From the NCBI GenBank assembly GCA_021323655.1, contig JAJPKO010000010.1, positions 124,001 to 188,000 of the forward strand: a stretch of DNA of 64,000 bases, in the 5' to 3' direction. Below, in pieces: positions 52,874-64,000 of this stretch. The position numbers were made by a program, and so were the translations under genes. Position 1 is the first letter of the stretch. Each line of letters begins with the position of its first letter. The notes below the pieces were generated by a model. It worked only from the letters and a program-made list of their open reading frames with translations, did not search any database and had not been told where the DNA came from. Source of the stretch: Acidobacteriaceae bacterium (GTDB taxonomy: Bacteria > Acidobacteriota > Terriglobia > Terriglobales > Acidobacteriaceae).

Positions 52874-53461
52874 CTACACCTGCATGATCTCGGCTTCTTT
52901 CTTCTTCGCCATCTCGTCCATGCGCTTGATTTCCTCATCGGTGAGCCGCTGGATTTCTTCGAGGGAGCGCTTCTCCTCGTCTTCTGAGATTTTCTTGTCC
53001 TTAGCGGCCTTTTTGATGAGTTCGTTGCCATCGCGGCGAATGTTGCGTATGGCGGTCTTGTGGTCTTCGAGCACGCGGCTTACGTGCTTCACCACTTCGC
53101 GGCGGCGCTCTTCCGTCATGGGAGGAACAGGTACGCGGATGATTTTACCGTCGTTCTGCGGATTGAAGCCGAGGTCAGAGGAGCGCAGCGCCTTTTCAAT
53201 TTCGCCCAGAATGCTCACGTCCCAGGGCTGGACGGTGATGGTGTTCGCGTCAGGGGTGTTGAGCTGCGCGACCTGGTTCAGCGGGGTGGGGGTGCCGTAA
53301 TACTCCACTTTGATCTGGTCGAGCATGGCCACGCTGGCCCGGCCTGTGCGCGTGGAGGCGAGGTGTCCCTGAAAGTCTTTTACCGCCTTGTCCATGCGTG
53401 TCTTCAGTTGCTGCTGTACTTCTTTGAGGGCCGGAATGCCGGCCATTGCTGAAACTGCCAT
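52874..53461 (-). CDS. frr: Ribosome recycling factor
   Basis: 195 residues. Splits post-termination ribosomes together with EF-G. Typical regions: MDKAVKDFQGHLASTRTGRASVAMLDQI, VEYYGTPTPLNQVAQLNTPDANTITVQPWD, IRVPVPPMTEERRREVVKHV and the helical C-terminus with DEEIKRMDEMAKKKEAEIMQV. The start has AAAGGAAGACGACA upstream. The usual neighbour pyrH is not next to it here. Confidence 0.97.
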   Translation of the reverse strand: MAVSAMAGIPALKEVQQQLKTRMDKAVKDFQGHLASTRTGRASVAMLDQIKVEYYGTPTPLNQVAQLNTPDANTITVQPWDVSILGEIEKALRSSDLGFNPQNDGKIIRVPVPPMTEERRREVVKHVSRVLEDHKTAIRNIRRDGNELIKKAAKDKKISEDEEKRSLEEIQRLTDEEIKRMDEMAKKKEAEIMQV

Positions 53462-53526
53462 TGTCGTCTTCCTTTAAGAACAAGCTGCTGCAAAAACTGT
53501 ATTTTAATTGCCGGAAAGGGCAGAAG

Positions 53527-53973
53527 TCACATGGAAGTGTGGATGCCGAAGGCACTGGAGACCTGAGAAAGCTCAGCACGCACCTTTTCCCACTGCGAGC
53601 TGACCTTCGGGCTGACCTGAATGCGGCCCACCACGCGCCCAAGCTCTTCGGCGCTGTTCATTGTATTTTCTACCGCAACATCACCTTTTTTGGTCTTCCT
53701 GAATTCATCCAGCATTTCGCCGGTCTGCTTTTCAAAGTCCTGGGCCAGCTTTCTTGCATCTTTTTCCTGACTGGTTTTGCGGATAGTGCTTTTCTTCAGG
53801 TCCTGATCAAAGCCTTCGCGAAAGGCCTTTGCATCTTCATGCAGGTTGCGCATCATGGCTTCTACGTCCCGGTCACTGACGCGCTGGGCGTGCAGCGGTG
53901 GAACAAACAATGTGCCCAGCATTCCGCCAAGCAAAGCAAATCCAAACCATAGACGCGACGTGCGGTACTTCAT
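53527..53973 (-). CDS. Secreted small helical protein, function unknown
   Basis: About 148 residues. The ATG at 53973 begins a signal peptide (MKYRTSRLWFGFALLGGMLGTLFVPPLHAQ) and has AGGAGAAAATTGCAGGG upstream; the tracked start 66 codons earlier is not credible and would overlap the divergent gene. The mature part is charged and helical (RVSDRDVEAMMRNLHEDAKAF, LAQDFEKQTGEMLDEFRKTKKGD), ending WEKVRAELSQVSSAFGI. Probably periplasmic with a coiled-coil-like fold. No family recognised. Confidence 0.78.
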   Translation of the reverse strand: MKYRTSRLWFGFALLGGMLGTLFVPPLHAQRVSDRDVEAMMRNLHEDAKAFREGFDQDLKKSTIRKTSQEKDARKLAQDFEKQTGEMLDEFRKTKKGDVAVENTMNSAEELGRVVGRIQVSPKVSSQWEKVRAELSQVSSAFGIHTSM

Positions 53974-54089
53974 CCCTGCAATTTTCTCCTGTTTTTGTTG
54001 GGTTTGACACTTACAGTACGATGCAATGCGTGCTACACCGTTTTCCGGACGGTATTCTTTTATACAACTGAAACCGAAAGTATAGACAC

Positions 54090-54722
54090 GTGACAAGGCA
54101 ATTCCACTCGGCGGCGCTGCTGCTGTCCTTAGACCTGATCGGCACCCTAGTTTTTGCGGTCGAAGGCGCAATGGCCGGGGCGCAGAACAATCTCGACATT
54201 CTTGGCCTGATGGTGCTGGCTTTTTTTACGGCGCTCGGCGGCGGAATCATCCGCGATGTGCTGATTGGGGCCATTCCTCCCAGCTCCATCCGGGACTGGC
54301 GCTATCCGGCCACCGCCTTTGCCGGGGCGGTGCTGGTCTTCTTCGAGGCCAGAATGGTGAGCCACTTTCCTGCCATGCTGCTGATTACGCTCGATGCCGC
54401 AGGACTGGCCCTTTTTGCTGTTGCGGGAGCAGCCAAGGCCCTGGACCATAAAATTCACCCCTTTCTGGCCATCCTGATGGGCGGACTGACCGGGGTAGGA
54501 GGCGGAACGATCCGCGATATGCTGCTGGCGCACATCCCTAATGTGCTGCGCGCCGATGTGTATGCAGCGGCAGCGCTGGCCGGGGCAGCGGTGATGGTCC
54601 TTGCCCTTGAGCTCCAGGCGCGCCCAGCCATCGCTACTCCTCTGGGTATTACCGCCTGCTTCTTTCTGCGGATGGTGGCGGTCTGGAGGCACTGGAACCT
54701 GCCTCATGTGATGGCACGCTAA
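54090..54722 (+). CDS. TRIC/YvgT-type channel family protein (UPF0126)
   Basis: 210 residues, two tandem UPF0126 repeats, seven hydrophobic helices. Signature repeats: FTALGGGIIRDVLIGAIPPSS (first) and GGLTGVGGGTIRDMLLAHIP (second), the glycine-rich GGGxxRD kinked helices of prokaryotic TRIC cation channels. Starts with GTG. A TATAGA hexamer lies three bases upstream and TATACA 24 bases upstream; no ribosome binding site is obvious. Probably a cation or small-molecule channel in the inner membrane. Confidence 0.92.
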   Translation: MTRQFHSAALLLSLDLIGTLVFAVEGAMAGAQNNLDILGLMVLAFFTALGGGIIRDVLIGAIPPSSIRDWRYPATAFAGAVLVFFEARMVSHFPAMLLITLDAAGLALFAVAGAAKALDHKIHPFLAILMGGLTGVGGGTIRDMLLAHIPNVLRADVYAAAALAGAAVMVLALELQARPAIATPLGITACFFLRMVAVWRHWNLPHVMAR

Positions 54723-54769
54723 AAAAAAGCTTTTCCGGAAATGGCTGCTAGCGCAGGTCCAGGCAGAAA

Positions 54770-54940
54770 TCAGATGACTTCTTTATGGAAGAGATCGTCT
54801 TTCTCTTCGCACGGCGTGCAGACGCACCCGACCGCGCATCCGATGAGCATGGCCACCCCCACCGTGATGAGAATGGCAGGCAAAAAGTCGCTCAAGTGCG
54901 ATAGATGATTCAGAACATCATACATTTTCAGGAACCACAT
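54770..54940 (-). CDS. Small single-helix membrane protein, function unknown
   Basis: About 56 residues. The ATG at 54940 is preceded by GGAG at seven bases, better than the tracked start 13 codons upstream. One hydrophobic helix (FLPAILITVGVAMLIGCAVGC) is followed by a Cys pair CVCTPC and an acidic tail (EEKDDLFHKEVI). The arrangement suggests a type II-like anchor with a redox or metal-binding Cys motif, but this is speculative. Confidence 0.5.
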   Translation of the reverse strand: MWFLKMYDVLNHLSHLSDFLPAILITVGVAMLIGCAVGCVCTPCEEKDDLFHKEVI

Positions 54941-55128
54941 ACTACAGCTCCACCCAGTTAGACCGTAAAATCGGCCCAATAGTTTTCTGTGTGCCTATAT
55001 CATGCATCGGCAATTTCCCGAATGGGAAGAGAGAAATGCAGCACCGACAGTAAATGACGATGGAACCAGGAAATAAGTTTAAATAAGCGAACAAAAGGAG
55101 AATATAAGGGGGGGTAACGCTTCGCTGA

Positions 55129-57195
<2,067 letters not shown>

Positions 57196-57330
57196 AGTGG
57201 CCAGCTATTTGCGCCTGAATTATTGCTTTCCTATTGCGCACAATTCTTGTCTGGTTGCGCCCTTGGAATGCGATGATATTTCGGGCCATAGATGGAGCGA
57301 AACCTGCCTGCTCAAGGTATGATTCTGCGC

Positions 57331-58056
57331 ATGCCTGATACGCCTGATTATGGAATTGACGCTCCAAAGGTGCTGCGCAATTTATTTCTGTTTGGTGTTC
57401 CTCTGCTGCTGCTTGGTATATACGGGCCGCGGCAGTTCCACATTTCTCATGTGATTTTTCTGCTGCGTCCGATGTTTTTCTGGACCGGGTTGTTTTTGCT
57501 GCTGGAAGGGCTGCTGTACCTCTTTTACGTGAAGTATGGGAAATTTCGTCATCGTGACCAGATGCTTTCGCTTTACGCATGGCGAGGCTATGAGCAGGTG
57601 CTGGATGTGGGTTGCGGACGCGGTCTTCTGCTGGCCGGAGCAGCAAAGCGGCTCACGAGCGGACACGCTTCCGGAATTGACATCTGGTCGAACGAAGACA
57701 TGGGTGGCAATTCGGAGGCGGCCACGCGGCGTAACCTGGAGCTTGAAGGGCTAAGCGAAAGATGCGATCTGGTGAGTGCTCCGGCGCAGGAGATGCCTTT
57801 TCCGGATGCCTCATTTGATGTGATTATGTCAAACCTCTGCCTGCACAACATTTATGAGAAGCAAGGCCGGTTGCGCGCAGTGCAGCAGATTGCACGTGTG
57901 CTCAAGCCCGGGGGCGTGATTATCATCTCTGATTACAAACATACCGGTGAGTACGCGGCGGAGTTTGAGCGTCTAGGGCTGAAGACGGAGATGCACTGGG
58001 CAAATCCGTTGTATGTTTTTCCGCCGCTCAGAATTGTGGTGGCGAAGAAGGGCTAA
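57331..58056 (+). CDS. Membrane-anchored class I SAM-dependent methyltransferase
   Basis: About 241 residues from the ATG at 57331 (MPDTPDYGIDAPKVLRNL). Two N-terminal hydrophobic helices (FLFGVPLLLLGIYG and LRPMFFWTGLFLLLEGLLYLFY) precede a SAM-binding domain with motif I VLDVGCGRGLLLAGAA, CDLVSAPAQEMPFPDASFDVIMSNLCLHN and LKPGGVIIISDY. The track start at 57292 and an ATG at 57319 are alternatives; none has a well-spaced ribosome binding site. The helices would place the enzyme at the inner membrane, so a lipid or quinone substrate is plausible. Confidence 0.85.
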   Translation: MPDTPDYGIDAPKVLRNLFLFGVPLLLLGIYGPRQFHISHVIFLLRPMFFWTGLFLLLEGLLYLFYVKYGKFRHRDQMLSLYAWRGYEQVLDVGCGRGLLLAGAAKRLTSGHASGIDIWSNEDMGGNSEAATRRNLELEGLSERCDLVSAPAQEMPFPDASFDVIMSNLCLHNIYEKQGRLRAVQQIARVLKPGGVIIISDYKHTGEYAAEFERLGLKTEMHWANPLYVFPPLRIVVAKKG

Positions 58057-58145
58057 GCCTTGAGGATTCAGGTATGGCTTCCGTGCAAAACGCGAAAGCC
58101 ATACCCGCCAGAGACCGCGTAATGGACTTATCGGCAAATCAACCT

Positions 58146-58895
58146 TTAACGAGCGCCGCCTGCAATGCGCAGGGTTTCGCCTGTGATCCAGGCTGCATCG
58201 TCTGAGGCGAAGAAGACCGCGGCCGGAGCGATGTCCTCGGGCAGGCCAACGCGCCCAAGCGGCGTAATGGATTCGATATAGGAGCGAATCTCACTCTGGT
58301 CCATTCCAGCGGACTGGGCACCTTCAGTCACCACCAGGCCGGGATTGATGGCGTTGACGCGAATCTTGCGCGGGCCAAGTTCCCTGGCCAGCGTGCGCGT
58401 GATCGCATCCACAGCGCCCTTTGTGCCTGTATAGATGGCCATATTTGGCGGTGTAAGGCTGGTGGCAGTCGAGCTGATGTTGATGACACTTCCGCCTTCA
58501 GCCGGGAAGTGCTTCACTGCTTCCTGCGTGGCCAGCACCAGGCCGAGCACGTTCAGATCAAAATGCTTCCGATAGTGCTCCTCCGTGATCTCTTCGAGCG
58601 TGCCAAAGGCATAGACGCCAGCGTTGTTCACCAAGACGTCAATTTTGCCGAAGGCCTTCTTTGCCTGGACAAAAAGTTTGCCTATCTCGGATGGTTTTGA
58701 GAGGTCTGACTGCACCGCGATGGCCTTGCCGCCTTTGCTGGTGATTTCAGACACGACACGGTCTGCGCCTTCCCGGCTGGAAGAGTAGTTCACAACCACC
58801 GACGCGCCTTCTGCGCCAAACTGCTTTGCGATGCCGGCGCCAATGCCCTTCGATGCTCCTGTGACGACGGCAACTTTTCCCTGAAGCTTACCCAT
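58146..58895 (-). CDS. SDR-family oxidoreductase (FabG-like)
   Basis: 249 residues. Cofactor motif VTGASKGIGAGIA (TGxxxGIG), the NNAG motif in LVNNAGVYAF and the catalytic triad region INISSTATSL...YTGTKGAVD (Ser, Tyr, Lys: YxxxK). C-terminal SDDAAWITGETLRIAGGAR is typical of FabG-like enzymes. Reduces a keto substrate with NAD(P)H; its exact substrate is not known. It lies directly downstream of an ArsR regulator with an operator-like dyad between them, so it is probably the regulator's target rather than the fatty-acid FabG. Confidence 0.93.
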   Translation of the reverse strand: MGKLQGKVAVVTGASKGIGAGIAKQFGAEGASVVVNYSSSREGADRVVSEITSKGGKAIAVQSDLSKPSEIGKLFVQAKKAFGKIDVLVNNAGVYAFGTLEEITEEHYRKHFDLNVLGLVLATQEAVKHFPAEGGSVINISSTATSLTPPNMAIYTGTKGAVDAITRTLARELGPRKIRVNAINPGLVVTEGAQSAGMDQSEIRSYIESITPLGRVGLPEDIAPAAVFFASDDAAWITGETLRIAGGAR

Positions 58896-58929
58896 TTGCA
58901 GAATTCTCCTTGAAATCTATATTTCGATA

Positions 58930-58947
58930 ATTCGATAACTATCGAAT
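58930..58947 (-). promoter_or_regulatory. Probable ArsR-type operator before the SDR gene
   Basis: ATTCGATA-AC-TATCGAAT is a perfect 8-base-arm dyad, preceded by an extra TTCGATA half-site (58923-58929). It lies in the 90-base gap between arsR-type gene and SDR gene, about 35-50 bases upstream of the SDR start. Confidence 0.65.
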
Positions 58948-58985
58948 TGATGTGGAAGAATGTATTTGGTCGCAAGAGTAGTGAA

Positions 58986-59273
58986 TTAAATTTTTGCTAA
59001 ATGGTAGAGGTAGGCCTGCCACACGTCGCGGCGCAGCGAAAGGGTGGCGAATTTGCCTTCCCGCTCAATCTCGATCAGCCCGGCATTGGCCAGTTCCTTA
59101 ATGTGATGAGAGATGGTGGCTGGGGCAATGGAGAGCGCTCCGCGCAGGCCCTGGCATGGGCAGCAGCCCTTGGCTGCGATTTTCTTCAGAATTTCATAGC
59201 GATGCGGATCTGCGAGCGCGCGGGAGATGCGCGTCACCTGGCGGGCCGTCAATGTTGTGTTTTTTGAGACCAC
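58986..59273 (-). CDS. ArsR-family winged-helix regulator
   Basis: 95 residues. TARQVTRISRALADPHRYEILKKIAAKGCCPCQGL is the ArsR opening with a Cys cluster (CCPC), followed by the recognition helix SIAPATISHHIKELANAGLIEIEREG. The cysteines could sense metals, thiols or oxidants, but their positions differ from the classical ELCVCDL motif. Regulates the adjacent SDR gene, most likely as a repressor bound to the TTCGATA dyad (inference from position). Confidence 0.92.
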   Translation of the reverse strand: MVSKNTTLTARQVTRISRALADPHRYEILKKIAAKGCCPCQGLRGALSIAPATISHHIKELANAGLIEIEREGKFATLSLRRDVWQAYLYHLAKI

Positions 59274-59321
59274 TTTCTCATTCTGGAGGAAATTGCGCTG
59301 AAATAAGGCGGCCTTCCGTAA

Positions 59322-60674
<1,353 letters not shown>

Positions 60675-60696
60675 AAAGCACTTCAGATAATGACAG

Positions 60697-60722
60697 AAGC
60701 CCGTCTTCGTGACGGGCTTTTG
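60697..60722 (+). terminator. Rho-independent terminator of ahcY
   Basis: AAGCCCGTC-TTCGT-GACGGGCTT with following TTTTG, 22 bases after the stop. Nine perfect pairs. Confidence 0.88.
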
Positions 60723-60761
60723 TCTATGCTTAGCACTCAGTCGTGAATGCGATTTCCTGTG

Positions 60762-61562
60762 TCATGGGAGAGAGGCCAGCGTTTCGAGCAGCCGTTTGGC
60801 GACGGCCTGACGGCCGGCCCCGTTCAGGTGGCCGCCGTCATAGGTGTATTCGGGAGCGAGTGTGTAAATTTTTTCGCCATGTGTTGTGTAGTAGACGCGC
60901 GCACCGCTGGGCAGAGTGGATTCTGCCTCAGCGAGATCGAAGATCGGCTCTTTGCCTGAGTATTCCTGCCGCAGGAGCAGGTTGAACTGATGGCGCTTTT
61001 CTGCCAGGGCGCGCTCGGTGGGGCGCCCCAGCAGGCCTTTGATGGCCGCCTTCCAACCTGGCTCAACGGTGGTGAGCGGGATGGTGGCGTGGACGATGGT
61101 CAATCCGGGGTAGCGGGCATGAAGGTCGCGCATGTTGTCGTGATAGTCGGCGAACATGCGGGGGACGTCGGTATCCGGACGCACATCAACAAAACAGTAT
61201 TTATAGAGCGCAATGCCGCCCTGGTTGCCGAAGCCCTTGTCGAGGGCCTCACGGAAGGCAACGTTCTTTGAGGCGGGGTCTCCATTGCGGCCGACGTGTG
61301 ACTCGATGATGGCAGGGCCTTCCACAGCAGCCGGGTTGTCACTGGCAACGATGCGCAGGCTGTTGCGGTGCGACTGCTTTTCGAGATCACGGACGCCGTC
61401 GAGGACATTTTCTCCTACAGATTGATGGCCGAAGTAAATGCGCAGGCTTTCAAGCCTGCTCCACTGGGTTGCTGAAATCATGTGTGGCGGTTGCTCCTTT
61501 TTTGTGCAGGAGGCGAGGATCGGGACTATAAACACGAGCGCGATGGCCAGTCTGCGAATCAT
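60762..61562 (-). CDS. SGNH-hydrolase-like lipoprotein
   Basis: 266 residues. Lipoprotein signal MIRRLAIALVFIVPILASC. IYFGHQSVGENVLDGVRDL at the start of the mature part may be a variant of the SGNH block I (GHQSVG...), and EYTYDGGHLNGAGRQAVAKRL near the end matches block V (DGxHL). Likely a periplasmic esterase or acetyl-esterase acting on a surface polymer. Translation overlaps the ligase gene upstream (ATGA), so the two proteins may act in one pathway. The serine block is atypical, so catalytic activity is not certain. Confidence 0.72.
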   Translation of the reverse strand: MIRRLAIALVFIVPILASCTKKEQPPHMISATQWSRLESLRIYFGHQSVGENVLDGVRDLEKQSHRNSLRIVASDNPAAVEGPAIIESHVGRNGDPASKNVAFREALDKGFGNQGGIALYKYCFVDVRPDTDVPRMFADYHDNMRDLHARYPGLTIVHATIPLTTVEPGWKAAIKGLLGRPTERALAEKRHQFNLLLRQEYSGKEPIFDLAEAESTLPSGARVYYTTHGEKIYTLAPEYTYDGGHLNGAGRQAVAKRLLETLASLP

Positions 61563-63103
61563 GAGGGTGTACGCAATGCCGATTTGGCTACTTTGCCGGA
61601 TGCGTTCTTGGGCAACGCGTCGAGAAAGACAAATTCGCGCGGCAACTGCGCCGGCAGCAGATTGCGCATGCAGAACTGGCGCAGAGGCGCCTCAAGTTCA
61701 GCAGCGTTGCCCTCGCGCGTGACGACAAATGCCTTGACGGCCTCGCCAAGGATTTCATCGGGCACGCCAACAACTGCGGCCTCAAGCAGGCCGTCAAATT
61801 CAAGCAGCTTTTCTTCTATCTGGCGGCAGCTTACGCGGTTGCCGCCGCATTTAATGAAGTCCTTGGCCCGGTCCACGATAAAGATATAGCCGTCTTCGTC
61901 CACAGTCGCGAGGTCTCCGGTGTAGAGTTGTCCGTTGCGGAAGATGGCGGCGGATTCTTCTTTTGCGCGCCAGTAGCCCTGAGTGATATTTTCTCCTTCG
62001 GCGACAATTTCGCCCACTTCGCCGGGACGGGCGTCACGACCGTCATAGAGCACACGAAGCCTAACGCCCGGGATGCCTTTGCCGATGGAGCCAGGTTTTT
62101 TGTCCAGCATTGCGGGCGGCATATAGGAGAGGCGCGCTGTGGCTTCCGTCTGGCCGTACATCAGGAAGACTTCCGCTGCGGGAATCGCCTCGCGCAACTC
62201 GCGGACAAATGCCGGAGCGAGATGACCACCGGCCTGCTGCACGTAGCGCAGGTGCGGAAAGCAATAATTACGCAGTGAAGACTTGCGCAGCAGTATTTGG
62301 TAGTGGCTGGGCACTCCGGCGAACCCTGTGCACTCGGTTTCGCGCATGCGCTCCAGGATTTTTTCCGGGAACATGAAGCGCGGATCTATGACAAGACTTC
62401 CGCCCACGCGCAGGTGCGTGTGCAGCAGCGATGCTCCATAGCAGTACTGGAACGGCAGTACGGTCATGATGCGATCGCGGCTGGTAAGGCGGAGATATTC
62501 AATGATCGATCGGGTATTTGCAATGATGTTGCCGTGCGAGACCATTACCCCGCGAGGCTTGCCAGTAGTTCCGCTGGTAAACATGAGTGCAGCGAGGTCC
62601 TGACGCGAGATGCGGGAGACGCCGGGAACGGAAACGTCGAGGCTGGCCTGTTCGGTCTCGGACTTTTCCTGCGGTGCCATGGAGATGTCGCTGAGGACCG
62701 GGACCTGCAGGCCCAACCTGGTTTTAAGAAACACTCTTCCGGGAACGCATGCGGCTTTGGCTCCAGTGTTCTCGGCAATGTAAGTAACCGTCTCCTGCGG
62801 TGTATTAGCAGGCAGCGGAACGCACACCAGACCTGCGCGGAGAATGCCAAGATAGCTCGCAACCCAGAAGAAGCTGTTTTCCGCAATCAGAAGGACGCGG
62901 TCTCCTTTGACGCAACCCTGCCGGAGCAGATGGGAGGCGACCTGCTGTGAGCTGAAAGCTATGTCTCCATATGTCTTCTCGCTGTCGAGAAAGATGAGCG
63001 CGGTCTGCTCGGGGTCTTTGCCAGCGAGAAGAAAATCATAGACGTTTGAGCAGTCTTCGTTCTGCTGTACGGTTGTTTCTGGAAGCATGGTTGCGAGCGC
63101 CAC
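61559..63103 (-). CDS. Class I adenylate-forming enzyme (AMP-dependent acyl ligase)
   Basis: About 515 residues. Core motif LAALMFTSGTTGKPRGVMVSHGN (A3), MYGQTEATARLSYM (A5), YTGDLATVDEDGYIFIVDRAKDFIKCGGNRVS (A7-A8) and the catalytic Lys ending KNASGKVAKSAL (A10). Activates a carboxylic acid as acyl-AMP and probably passes it to CoA or a carrier protein. The tracked start overlaps the upstream gene; I prefer the GTG at 63103 (AAAGGGA upstream; ATG at 63088 is an alternative). Resembles the acyl-CoA ligases that travel with XrtA-type EPS genes, but that is only a suggestion. Confidence 0.87.
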   Translation of the reverse strand: MALATMLPETTVQQNEDCSNVYDFLLAGKDPEQTALIFLDSEKTYGDIAFSSQQVASHLLRQGCVKGDRVLLIAENSFFWVASYLGILRAGLVCVPLPANTPQETVTYIAENTGAKAACVPGRVFLKTRLGLQVPVLSDISMAPQEKSETEQASLDVSVPGVSRISRQDLAALMFTSGTTGKPRGVMVSHGNIIANTRSIIEYLRLTSRDRIMTVLPFQYCYGASLLHTHLRVGGSLVIDPRFMFPEKILERMRETECTGFAGVPSHYQILLRKSSLRNYCFPHLRYVQQAGGHLAPAFVRELREAIPAAEVFLMYGQTEATARLSYMPPAMLDKKPGSIGKGIPGVRLRVLYDGRDARPGEVGEIVAEGENITQGYWRAKEESAAIFRNGQLYTGDLATVDEDGYIFIVDRAKDFIKCGGNRVSCRQIEEKLLEFDGLLEAAVVGVPDEILGEAVKAFVVTREGNAAELEAPLRQFCMRNLLPAQLPREFVFLDALPKNASGKVAKSALRTPS

Positions 63104-63122
63104 TTTGTTTTTTCCCTTTCTG

Positions 63123-64000
63123 CTAAGCGTGCATCTCGCATTCGGTGACTGGGTCCACGAGCAAAGGCTGCGCGCGCAGATAGTGGGTGACTGCACGCTT
63201 GGAGTCAATCTGCTGGTAGGCACGCTCCACTGCGCCTGTGGTGAGCCCTGCGAGTTCAGCTATCTCCTCAGGCGCGAGGCCATTGTTCTTGCCAAAGAGA
63301 CAGAGATCGAACTGCGGCAACGGCATAGAGAAGTAGAACTCTTCCTGTGTCTGCTCAAGAGAATAGGTATCTGTGGTTGGGGTGCGCTGCCGGATTTCCT
63401 CGGGAACCCCTAAGTATTCGGCCAACTGATAGACCTGCGACTTATACAAGTGGGCGATCGGCTTGAAGTCTGCGGAGCCATCGCCGTTTTTTACAAAAAA
63501 GCCCTGGTCATATTCAAGGCGGTTTGGGGTCCCTGCTACGGCATACTGATACCGGTCAGCGTAATGGTACTCGATCATTTTGCGCGCGCGCTGTTTAAAG
63601 TTTGTGGAGGCCAGGATGCCGAGATAGGCGTCGGCAGTAAGTCTTTTTTTATGGATGGTGCCATCCGGGGCCTGCACGACGAGAGAGAAGAGCGAGTACT
63701 TGCTGTCCTCTTTGATGGAGGGCAGAACGATCTTCATTTTATGTTGCGGGCCAAAATCAGGAAAAACCTGACGGATGGCTTCATCGCGGCGTTCATAGCA
63801 CTTTGCGCCCTTAAGGATAGGGCTGATGTCTTCCACAAACGAGCGGACACCGAGCGCTCCGGCAACGCTCTGGCCCAGGCGAAGGCTGTCGCTGGACGAG
63901 TCGAGTTCAGGCGTAAAAAGCACGACCACGCGCTCCGGCCCGAGGGCGCGGGCACAAAGAAAAGCAACGACGCTGCTGTCTATTCCGCCAGAGACGCCAA
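63123..64000 (-). CDS. nadE: NAD synthase family protein, N-terminus outside the window
   Basis: Partial. The frame continues past the tracked start to the window edge, reading GVSGGIDSSVVAFLCARALG, which contains the SGGIDSSV PP-loop. Further family features: YAVAGTPNRLEYDQGFFVKNGDG, IAHLYKSQVYQLAEYLGVPEEI and RTPTTDTYSLEQTQEEFYFSMPL. The C-terminus (ALLVDPVTECEMHA-like end) is complete. Forms an amide using ammonia and ATP; as true NadE it makes NAD. The adjacent acyl ligase and SGNH lipoprotein raise the possibility of a paralogue working in a biosynthetic cluster. Gap to the ligase gene is 19 bases. Confidence 0.85.
   Translation of the reverse strand, partial: GVSGGIDSSVVAFLCARALGPERVVVLFTPELDSSSDSLRLGQSVAGALGVRSFVEDISPILKGAKCYERRDEAIRQVFPDFGPQHKMKIVLPSIKEDSKYSLFSLVVQAPDGTIHKKRLTADAYLGILASTNFKQRARKMIEYHYADRYQYAVAGTPNRLEYDQGFFVKNGDGSADFKPIAHLYKSQVYQLAEYLGVPEEIRQRTPTTDTYSLEQTQEEFYFSMPLPQFDLCLFGKNNGLAPEEIAELAGLTTGAVERAYQQIDSKRAVTHYLRAQPLLVDPVTECEMHA

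Noticed and set aside
63734-63967. 77-residue minus-strand ORF at the right edge
   Set aside because: Alternative frame of the NAD-synthase-family gene; the true frame contains the SGGIDSSV PP-loop through the window end.

Overview
The window looks like a chromosomal segment of a soil-type acidobacterium (Acidobacteriota, probably Terriglobia/Acidobacteriales). This is inferred from gene content: an Oar-like TonB-dependent receptor with an N-terminal carboxypeptidase-regulatory-like domain, a giant secreted DUF2341/Ig-like/choice-of-anchor protein, a CRTAC1-like FG-GAP protein, small CxxCH lipoproteins, and generally GC-rich codon use. The DNA is moderately GC-rich and densely coding. I saw no rRNA, tRNA, CRISPR array or intact insertion sequence.

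Layout. 0.2-9.0 kb: housekeeping and envelope genes (lipA, a CRTAC1-like protein, a cytochrome c lipoprotein, a PBP4-type dacB, folP, a TetR regulator with a divergent lipoprotein target). A small patch of decay lies inside it: the N-terminal remnant of a type ISP-like restriction enzyme (3.4-3.8 kb) and a frameshifted orphan BrnA-type antitoxin (4.5-4.8 kb). 9.2-34.3 kb: a large exopolysaccharide locus. A plus-strand export operon (Wza-like porin component, outer-membrane barrel, Wzz/GumC-like chain-length protein, ExeA-like ATPase, tyrosine autokinase, beta-helix protein) converges on a long minus-strand biosynthesis block (sugar transferase, five glycosyltransferase-type enzymes, asparagine-synthase-like amidotransferase, polysaccharide deacetylase, O-antigen polymerase, methyltransferase, acetyltransferases, DegT aminotransferase, MocA-type dehydrogenase). 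A divergent plus-strand set adds a UDP-GlcNAc 2-epimerase, a glycosyltransferase and a flippase. Its composition resembles the polysaccharide part of XrtA/PEP-CTERM EPS loci, but no exosortase lies in the window. 34.4-40.4 kb: a ~2000-residue secreted multidomain protein. 40.5-45 kb: nitroreductase, DUF2252 protein, and an accD-cobO-rlmH operon. 45-48.6 kb: the TonB-dependent receptor. 48.6-64 kb: rsfS-nadD, folK, a metallophosphoesterase, frr, a TRIC-type channel, ligA, a methyltransferase, an ArsR-SDR pair, ahcY, and a minus-strand operon with a NAD-synthase-family gene (cut by the window edge), an adenylate-forming ligase and an SGNH-like lipoprotein.

The most interesting signal is regulatory. 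Five sites fit the sigma-54 -24/-12 promoter pattern (TGGCAC-N5-TTGCW, with exact GG/GC spacing). Each lies in non-coding DNA, on the correct strand, 35-100 bases before a surface-polysaccharide or outer-membrane gene: both arms of the EPS locus, the priming sugar transferase, the giant secreted protein and the TonB receptor. One is an exact match. This suggests a sigma-54 cell-surface regulon tying EPS synthesis and export to an outer-membrane receptor. Start sites were revised from the ORF track wherever overlap with the upstream stop codon, a ribosome binding site or a signal peptide decided the matter. All functional calls come from reading motifs, not database searches.
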